Made by a program: the position numbers and the translations under genes
Notes under the pieces: model-generated
The model's input: the letters and a program-made list of their open reading frames with translations, nothing else
Databases searched by the model: none
What the model was told of the DNA's origin: nothing
From: Platynereis dumerilii
Lineage: Eukaryota; Annelida; Polychaeta; Phyllodocida; Nereididae
Assembly (NCBI GenBank): GCA_026936325.1
Contig: JAPTHN010000074.1
Coordinates: 558,001 to 622,000 of the forward strand
DNA: 64,000 bases
Direction: 5' to 3'
Part shown: positions 57,286 to 64,000 of the stretch, in pieces
Numbering within the stretch: the stretch's first letter is position 1
Layout of the letters: every line of letters begins with the position of its first letter

Positions 57286-58595
57286 CTGAAAAAGACAAGG
57301 TGGAGTACAAACGCTGAGCATTAGGGATGTCAACGTCATTGAAAACAATATCTTTTTTGAAGTATCGATATTTTTTCGCAAACCCTGAGAAATGGCAAAT
57401 TCCCAACTTTATTTGTGAGCTTTTGGCTGAAAATCACAAGAATTCTGAATTTGTGTCACTGGACTCATTTCCGTCCACCATTTTGAAACATGGTCTCATC
57501 CCAACGAGATTTCGGGCGAGAACAGAAAATGGTGTGGCATGGTTTTGGTGAAAACGTAGAGAATTCTAGTGCATTTCTCGCAATATTTAAGATGTGTTAA
57601 ATGGTAGGAAAATAATATATATTTGATGGCACTTGCTGTCTTGTAAAGATACATTATTGATGCAGAAACTTTTTTGGATATCGGCTCGATCGATGACGGT
57701 CCTACGGAGCATTCAACGACATATTCTTACCAATTCTTAGCGATTCATTTTATTTACCAAAAACATGCAGGAAAATGCTACAATGAATTAAATGCCAGGT
57801 TGACATTTTCTACAATTTATTTGGCCTTTGAAAATATCGTGATGGGTTATGAATAATGAATAGCAATTGTCATAAATGACAGTTAACGAACATCCTGTGC
57901 AGGTAACGAAAAACCAATAATATTTGCCACACTTAATTGCCGTTATCACTCCAGCAGAGAAATTCTTAATTGTACAAAGTAACATAATAACATGGAGAAG
58001 CTGTATAGTTCTATGATCTTTCAAATAGCAAAGGTTGCCGGGTTTAGCATACACTACAGAACACAATTCATTCTGCATCTGAAGATGTTATGCTTTTAAT
58101 CCTACTCTCATTGTAACTATTTCAATTTTTCATCAATGGAAAAGAATATTTTTTACCAAAGTAGTATTTGAGGAACCCTACACAAAGTATCTGTCTTCAT
58201 ATATAATTATATAGGCCTAATACTATGCAAATTGTTGTGGCCATCCTTGCAAACAGGCCTAGGAGGTAAATTGTACAATGTTGAGCTAGTATTATATATG
58301 TTTCCATTCGTAAAAGATTCATAATGTTTTGGGTACTTTCCAATGCATAAATTTTGTAAAAATGTCACGGCCAATTTGCTGATGAACAGTTTCATTTTGC
58401 ATACAATTGTCAGAATTGGTAACCTTTATTAAGATACACTTTTTAGAGGACCCAAAGGAGGTATGGTTCAAGTGTTTAGAATCTTCCTTTGGGCCTGATG
58501 GTTTTCATATTTTTATTTTAACAAATACGTCACTGATTAATTTAATACATTTTCATTCCGTCAAACATTTTCCAGATCTATGGATATTCACCTAC
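57286..58595. other. GT49 intron; possible old DNA element
   Basis: Near 57,322 AGGGATGTCAACGTCATT resembles the start of hAT-type elements, and AACATCCTG near 57,890 could be a decayed opposite end, but no duplication supports it. No other exon is seen. Confidence 0.3.
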
Positions 58596-58665
58596 CTTAT
58601 ATTGTTGTGTGGCTGTTTTCCATTTTTCGAAATCTGTTACAGAATGAAATCCAGTTCCGTCTTTT
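58596..58665 (-). CDS. GT49 gene exon (FEKWKTATQQYKV block)
   Basis: 70 bp, acceptor CACCTTTCAG, donor GTAGGT (58,595-58,590). One base completes the split codon from the previous exon; it then reads KDGTGFHSVTDFEKWKTATQ and QYK. LARGE has a similar PTNFAKWRTAxxxYRV block at this place. Confidence 0.88.
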
Positions 58666-59228
58666 CTGAAAGGTGAAGGAAGCCATTTTAAGAACGGTTA
58701 AAGAACCCGAATACCAAGCGACATCTGGAAACCTAGATTTTTTCTACAGTATTATTACAATGAGCAGGTAAAATCTTAAAGAAAATGGTCATAGAACACT
58801 CTGTGTTCTCATAACTTTAATTTGCCGCTCACTATTCGCAGCCTTTCTTTTCTTTCTTCTTTCAGAGTCGTCTCTGCTTCTTTCAAGTTCTTTAACTTTT
58901 TTTGCTGAACTTATTTCATATAATTTGGCTGCCATTATGGGCATTTACACTAGATAAAGGCCCATAGATGTAGGTGGGTTGCTAAAAAAATTGCTCAAGT
59001 GGCTATAAAAATCTTAAATCTGAATTTCTGTCCGAAGTCACCAAAAAATTTCTGTTCCGAAATTTTAGGGAGCTCCCCTGGTCCCCCTGCCTCCTACACT
59101 TTTTGTAAAGGCCTGATTTATCTATAATTAATTAATGATTATCATGCACTTAATACCCTGTCTTTATGCACTCAGTAGACTAACAATATATCCTCTCTTA
59201 TAATATAAGACAACTTAATGCAACTTAC

Positions 59229-59344
59229 AATAGATGGAAGGGCTGTAGTGCATTCCGAGACCACTCCTTAATCAATTCATGTTTTCTCATGGGATATGTT
59301 GATGTGTTGTTTAACAGGTATTCAAAAGCTGGAATAACTAATGC
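59229..59344 (-). CDS. GT49 gene exon (ALVIPAFEYL block)
   Basis: 116 bp, acceptor TTTGTTTTCAG, donor GTAAGT (59,228-59,223), ending two bases into a codon. It reads ALVIPAFEYLLNNTSTYPMR then KHELIKEWSRNALQPFHL. The xxVPAFE block and the following P(M/K)xKxEL are conserved in LARGE and B4GAT1. NNTS contains a possible N-glycosylation site (NTS). A CAGTGGC-ended MITE lies 50 bp upstream in the neighbouring intron. Confidence 0.88.
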
Positions 59345-59394
59345 CTGAAAACAAAAGTATAACTTAATAAACTATTGGATATTCCAGTGGCGGA

Positions 59395-59542
59395 TCCAGA
59401 CAGGGTGATCTAGGGGGGGCCGGGCGTGTTTCGGGCATTCGCGGCCCAAGTCGCAGCGTATTTTCTTCAAAATACTATTATTAATCTCAGTGGTCTAGGG
59501 GGGGCCCGTGCCCCCTAGGCCCCCCCCCTGTATCCGCCACTG
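59395..59542. mobile_element. MITE (148 bp), TIR CAGTGGCGGAT
   Basis: Ends CAGTGGCGGATCCAG and CTGTATCCGCCACTG are inverted repeats, with TATTC on both outer sides. Inside are matching GGGGGGGCC and GGCCCCCCCC runs. It lies in a GT49 intron close to an acceptor. Only 5 bp of duplication are readable, so superfamily is open (hAT-like ends). Confidence 0.75.
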
Positions 59543-60177
59543 TATTCTTTGTTGGTTTTTTGACAACCAAACCTAAGAAGAGACTGTAAACCATGCCATT
59601 GTTGCTTCGAGCTATAAGTTACAAAAGGATCATAGCCTTATCGGGTAATCGGGCAATATAAGATATCAAACTGTACAATCTTGGCCATAATTGTGGCAAC
59701 CCAGAGCTAAGAAAGTACATTTGAAGCACTCGAATTATTTGAATTACCAAATGTACTCCGATTGTACTGCAAAATAATGGCTATACTTTAACACAAGGGA
59801 GCGTATTTGTGTCACTCCAGTTCCCTGACAAAAAAAAAGTTAAATATGCTGTATATTTATATATAAGTCAAGTCTATATTCTCATGACTGCGCAAAGAAA
59901 ATTTGAAAATGATGGTACATTAGGAGGAAAATTAACACTTGATTTTGTCATGTCAGGTCCAGTGACAGGGAAAAACCATTGATTTGGCATGGGTTACTGG
60001 ACATAACGCACCAGAAAAGGTCTAATAAATGAATTTTTGTTCCAAATGCAGTGGTTCTAAATAGAAATATGAATAACAGATCTAGAGTGATGTTTCAGAT
60101 GTTAATTGTATTCAAAGTAATGTCAGGGAACTTGAGTGGCGCAAATTTTCCCGAAATTTGAGAATGACCCATATATA

Positions 60178-60315
60178 CAGTGGCGTATATAGGGGGGGGG
60201 GTATTGGGCCATGCCCCCCCCCTCAGGCCAAAAGTTAACATGGGAAAGATAGGAAAAGCCGCGGAGCGCCCCGTATTCACCCCATATAATGCCCCCCCTC
60301 CCAAGGCCATTTCTG
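60178..60315. mobile_element. Remnant related to the CAGTGGCG-ended MITEs
   Basis: Starts CAGTGGCGTATATAGGGG with G- and C-runs like the 59.4-kb MITE, but no matching right end was found. It sits in a GT49 intron. Confidence 0.35.
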
Positions 60316-61009
60316 GATATGTTCCTGAGTATGAATGAAGCGTAATTTGAATAATTTGAGCGCTTCAAATGTACTTCTTTTTGTGCTGGGAAGTTTCAGC
60401 ACAATCAGATAAATGATGGTAGGCATATTTTTAAAGTAGGTCAATTGGCCCATTGATGGGATAAGTTGTGCCCCATAATGCCCAGGGCAAGTGTTCTACC
60501 TAATTGTCTAATTTTTTTGTTTTGTCTGGGTCATCAAATTTTAAAAGCTGCAAATTCAACATGTCGCAAGAAGTATAACTCCAAGGGGGTCAACTACCGC
60601 TAGGTTATGGCTCAACCCGGTTACAAACTTACGAAATTATGAAGGCAAGGAATAAAACCATCTTTCATGCGAAAGGTTTAGACAAAAATAACTGAAAAAA
60701 AAAAATCTATGTAACGGGACCATTGGCACAACTTTGATCTATTCCATTTAAGAACGCCAAGCAGGATTTTTGATGAAGATGTTGAAAATTATGTACACCG
60801 TTGCTCATAAATATGGAATACTTCAACATTCTACATAGAAATTTTCAACTTTAGCAACTTCTGCTGGAGCACATGATGGTCTGATTCAATCGTAACTAGG
60901 CCTACTTCCAATGACCACTAAAGGGAAGAACATGCTTAAGTTTAAAACGCATGCTGCAGCGATAACCCCAGGAAAAGTTACAGCAGCACAAAATATGGAA
61001 ATTCAGGGG

Positions 61010-61311
61010 AGTTCCTCCGTGGCCTAATGGTTAAGAGTGCTTGTTTGCACAACCACTGGCTCTGAGGGCGTGAGTTCGAATCCCACCCCGGAACTCAATT
61101 TAGTCCGAGCCCATGGGACATTAAATGGAGGCGGGTTGTATCCAGTGTTCTATGCTGGGGCAACTGAAAGACCCTGGGCATCCCTGAATTAATAGGGTAT
61201 GTACCAGACTCACAGTCTTCTCATCTCATCATCATACGGCGATCGCCTGCCTCGATATAGCCCACTGAGGTGCTGCTGAGGCGTAAAACACAAACAAACA
61301 AACAAACAAAC
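61010..61311 (+). mobile_element. tRNA-derived SINE with (AAAC)n tail
   Basis: An 18-bp perfect target duplication AATATGGAAATTCAGGGG flanks it (60,992-61,009 and 61,312-61,329). The head GTTCCTCCGTGGCCTAATGG includes an A box; GAGTTCGAATCCC is a B box. Body and (AAAC)n tail follow. It is a different family from the 56-kb SINE, but the bodies share the phrase TCTATGCTGGG. The long exact duplication indicates LINE-machinery insertion that is fairly recent. It lies in a GT49 intron. Confidence 0.93.
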
Positions 61312-61605
61312 AATATGGAAATTCAGGGGGTTTTTTAGGGTGAGGTACATTTATCTAAAAATTAAAATTCTTGCAAAAAATGTGGTTAAGGCTTTCAAAG
61401 AGTGATTAGAGAAGATGTCTAGACCTTTACAGTGGACCTTGCTTAGATTCAAACTCTGATATTTACATTGATTTGACACTCTTTTTCCAAAAAAGTATTC
61501 CATATTTATGAGCAGGAGTGTATATAGTGAAGTTGTTGGCTGACAAAAAAAATCTTGTAACTTCAATCAGAGAAATTACTTGAGCAATTTAAGCTGTGTA
61601 CTTAC

Positions 61606-61755
61606 ATGTTTGTCGTGAGGCCACTTTGCGACTTTGGTTTTGAGATGCTCATAGAGATTAATTGATGGGACAAAATCGCAATCCAACAGTAAACTTAGCG
61701 TTGTCTGTGAATTGTTCAAAGCAACATTGCGCATATAATTTACTGGATAAAATAA
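61606..61755 (-). CDS. GT49 gene exon with DxD motif
   Basis: Exactly 50 codons between acceptor CCATTTCAG and donor GTAAGT, both in phase 0. It reads LFYPVNYMRNVALNNSQTTL, then SLLLDCDFVPSINLYEHLKT, then KVAKWPHDKH. FYPVNxxRNVA and LxxDxDFxPxxxLYExL align with the same blocks of LARGE, where the DxD aspartates hold the metal and nucleotide sugar. Here the middle residue is Cys (DCD); LARGE has Ile and B4GAT1 has Val, so the two Asp are kept. Confidence 0.9.
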
Positions 61756-62211
61756 CTGAAATGGAAGCAGACATACATACATATATATATATGGAAAATA
61801 CAAGTAAAAATACAATAAAAAATTACATTATCGTTTATCCATTTCATTGCTTTTTAATGATTTCTTGTAAGTTTAAAATATTGTTTTATTTTGTCGAAAT
61901 TAATATAGTTTGTGTTACACAGAATCTTATAAATAAATAAATATATTAAGACGATAAATTGTATCTAATTCAATTAGATTTTTTTTTTTATTCTAACATG
62001 TATTGTGTAATTTTAGGCCTCCAGCCATTTAAAACCCTGAAATAGTATGTTGCAAACAGTCTATTGTGATGATATATATAAGGCCATATATAATTGATTT
62101 TTAGCTTCTCCAACTAAAAGACAATTGATTTACTTCTAATGGAAAAAGATAACCCAGGATTGGCACGATAAAAATATAGAGAATATTGCTTTTTTTCCTC
62201 GTCCTGGAAAC

Positions 62212-63085
62212 TAGGGGTCTATATCATTGCCGACATTCGATACGATACGTATTATCGATACACTTGATCGATACACGATTCGTACTGTCGGTCTGCAAAT
62301 TCAGGCCGATCCACATTTTAGAGAAATCCGCTTCCCGAAAACCAAATTTTTGGCCCGGAAATTTACCTCGCACTAGAGCGCACGTCAAGATGACGATGTT
62401 GTCCAGTTCAATTCATGATTTTATGGATGTTTTCTGCCGAATCTCTGCAATAAAATGTCTTTTTTGCTGGATATGGCATAATTGTAACGAACCGAAAGTG
62501 CTGCTTTGAAAACCCGTCCACAACCACAGGCAGTGTTCACATGCTTTGCCCTTATTCTGTTATATTATACCAAGGTGTATTGCTCAAGCTCCCCCTATGG
62601 GAAAATGACGGTCCTCGTGTGCGGTCATATTTGCGGAAGTTGCCATAAATAGTATTCTTGGGATGTCCCATGGCCACCAGGCCTGCTTTGTGGTGGCTGG
62701 GAAACAGGCTATAGTATGCTCACCAAAGGGCATACTGAGGTTCCAATTTAATCAAGAGATGGCTCTGTGGTCTCCTAAATTCTGATTGGCTGTCAAAGGG
62801 AATTCCCTTGTGATGTATGCTGATATGGGTGCACACATAGGTAAGATTAGCCAAACAAGGTTTAATGTGAGTCTAAATGCAGTGTAGTGGGTGAAAATCA
62901 TCTCTAAGTGTAGCTGAGAGACTATTATCTCACAGAACCAACAAGCTCCACCAGGAGGCACTTGAGCCATACACCTTCCTATCTATCTCTAGAACTGCTA
63001 AGCCATTGTGATAATTCCGCCTGTGCCACAACCGACCAGACTGAACCGGTATGGCCGGTATTTATCGAACCGGTGTAGACCCCTA
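62212..63085. mobile_element. hAT-type element (874 bp), TIR TAGGGGTCTA
   Basis: Ends TAGGGGTCTA and TAGACCCCTA are flanked by a perfect 8-bp duplication CTGGAAAC (62,204-62,211 and 63,086-63,093). Subterminal ATCGATAC/CGAACCGG-type repeats lie near both ends. A second element is nested at 62,572-62,976. No transposase. It lies in the intron between the first two visible GT49 exons. Confidence 0.88.
62572..62976. mobile_element. Element (405 bp) nested in the 874-bp hAT element
   Basis: Inverted ends AAGGTGTATTGCTCAAG and CTTGAGCCATACACCTT (one mismatch) bound it. Target duplication is not clear. A 72-codon minus-strand frame inside has no known motif. Removing it leaves a host element of about 470 bp, similar in size to the hAT MITE at 3.7 kb. 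Confidence 0.7.
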
Positions 63086-63176
63086 CTGGAAACACACACT
63101 GACCTTAGAAAAGGTGTATCGAAAACATCCCAGAAGCTAAAAATCAGTTACGTGTGGCCTTAATGAGTATACTTAC

Positions 63177-63589
63177 AGCATCATCTGTTACTGAATGAAG
63201 GAAAACGTTGTTTCTTTTTGCCGCCCACGGGTAATTTAGGAATGACTTTAATGAAACTGATGATAGGGGAGCAGTAGAACTTTTTAAATACACTGCAATC
63301 GACACTGGACCGAGCCATCGTTCCATTATATTGTTAACTGTCTTCGCTCTGTCTAAACTGCACTGCAACACCAGAGTCACGTCGCTAGGGTCAATTTTTG
63401 CAGGATTTAAGGGTAATACGTTTGGAAACAGAACGTGAGGCTCTTCTTTTGCCTTTTTATAAATATCACACAAAGTTGCGTTTTGGCGTCTATTGTTTCT
63501 TTGCAATTTGCTGTGCAACCAAGTTTCTACCTGGGTGGCAAGCGCCTCTATTTCTTCTGGACCATTTTCTTCTTCCACTCTCTTAGCAC
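63177..63589 (-). CDS. GT49 gene, first visible exon (stem region and first catalytic block)
   Basis: Acceptor TTTGTTGCAG precedes 63,589 and donor GTAAGT occupies 63,176-63,171. After an acidic stretch (VEEENGPEEIEALATQVE) and a polar stem-like region, DPSDVTLVLQCSLDRAKTVN then NIMERWLGPVSIAVYLK gives the opening strand and the conserved ERWxGPxSxxVY block of GT49. It ends HSVTDDA. The exon starts two bases before a codon boundary, so at least one upstream exon exists. A Met codon just inside the exon (frame start 63,578) is internal, not the start. Confidence 0.87.
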
Positions 63590-64000
63590 CTGCAACAAAG
63601 TAAAATTGGGCACCGGTTAATTTAAAAAAATTATAATAGAACTTTCAACAGCTATTTTCAATAAATTGATACTTCAGGGCATCACAACACAACACACATT
63701 TCACATGGAGTCTACAGATATTTCATTTTATAACCAACAGAAAAAAAGTAAGGAGGATGGAAAAGAGATAATAGATATCAAGGAGAAGAGGGAGGGCATG
63801 GAGTTGTCCTCAGCGGGGAAATTATTTACATTGAGTCATCGGAAGTGTAAAGAGAAATCAAAATATAATTTCAAGACTGTCATGGAAAGTGTCAACCAAT
63901 TAAGTTTCATTTGCAACTGTTACTGTGCAGCAGCTTTTCGTCAAGCGTGGTTACAGACAGCTAAATAGACAGAGGGACACATGCGAAAGGAAACTTTAGG
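63590..64000. other. GT49 intron up to the window edge
   Basis: No further GT49 exon is recognisable. A 100-codon plus-strand frame at 63,666-63,968 is lysine-rich in the middle but shows no known motif, and I regard it as chance. Confidence 0.35.

Larger units (their letters stand above)
55262..63589 (-). other. Gene span: GT49 glycosyltransferase (LARGE/B4GAT1-like), 3' part
   Basis: Seven minus-strand exons (63589-63177, 61755-61606, 59344-59229, 58665-58596, 57285-57155, 56560-56474, 55340-55262) join in phase through GT-AG introns into about 348 codons with a stop. The protein matches family GT49: B4GAT1 and the second catalytic domain of LARGE, Golgi type II membrane enzymes that add glucuronic acid when building O-mannosyl glycans of alpha-dystroglycan. 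Colinear blocks: VTLVLQCSLDRAK...ERWLGPVSIAVYL, FYPVNYMRNVAL, DCDFVPS (metal-binding DxD), ALVIPAFEYL, FEKWKTATQQYKV, DGFEPYILV...YDERFVGRL, GFVLHLPHP. No GT8 (xylosyltransferase) domain is seen in the visible part. The cytoplasmic tail and membrane anchor should lie right of the window or beyond 63,589. Donor substrate is inferred from family only. Confidence 0.9.

Noticed and set aside
57322-57895. hAT element starting AGGGATGTCAACG
   Set aside because: The possible opposite end matches poorly and no 8-bp duplication could be found.
61011-61100. A true tRNA gene at the SINE head
   Set aside because: A and B boxes are present, but the acceptor stem pairs poorly, and the unit continues into a SINE body with tail and 18-bp target duplication.
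63666-63968. 100-codon plus-strand frame as a gene
   Set aside because: No motif, no splice or promoter context, and it lies antisense in an intron of the GT49 gene.

Overview
This is a gene-poor, AT-rich, intron- and transposon-laden piece of an animal nuclear genome. Split genes with GT-AG introns, a CR1/L2-type LINE, many short DNA transposons with 8-bp target duplications, tRNA-derived SINEs and 17 copies of the octamer TAGGCCTA point to a marine deuterostome invertebrate. An echinoderm such as a sea urchin is my best guess, an inference from repeat style and not a marker-based identification.

Layout. (1) 1-12.7 kb: the 5' part of a DEG/ENaC (ASIC-like) sodium-channel gene on the minus strand. 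Three coding exons splice in phase and encode the N-terminus, the His-Gly gating motif, TM1 and the post-TM1 signature; the rest lies left of the window. Its large first intron holds a 5'-truncated CR1/L2-like LINE split by a 1,376-bp hAT-type element, plus small hAT MITEs in this and the next intron. Left of exon 3 is a diverged array with a period of about 165 bp that carries RFX X-box-like palindromes. (2) 12.7-22.9 kb: upstream and intergenic DNA built of diverged dispersed repeats, short DNA elements and microsatellites. (3) 22,942-43,212: a giant, nearly perfect inverted repeat of two arms of about 10.1 kb around an 84-bp spacer, with no convincing host gene. Each arm carries an old direct duplication headed by CCAAT-motif arrays, a LINE 3' fragment and a 985-bp DNA element. 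(4) 43.2-46.2 kb: a decayed Tc1/mariner element. (5) 46.25-53.46 kb: a nested composite. An outer foldback-like element has YY1-like palindromic arms; inside it lie a 2.3-kb array of about 198-bp units (five in one orientation, seven in the other) and two tandem Helitron-like units ending in hairpin plus CTAGT. (6) 55.26-63.59 kb: the last seven coding exons of a GT49 (LARGE/B4GAT1-like) glycosyltransferase gene on the minus strand, with SINEs and MITEs in its introns.

The two host genes have no evident functional link: one is a plasma-membrane cation channel, the other a Golgi glycosyltransferase. The rest is mobile DNA in several layers whose insertion order can often be read from target-site duplications. 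The most unusual features are the 20.3-kb palindrome and the 7.2-kb nested composite. No computation was run; percentages and boundaries come from reading the sequence by eye.
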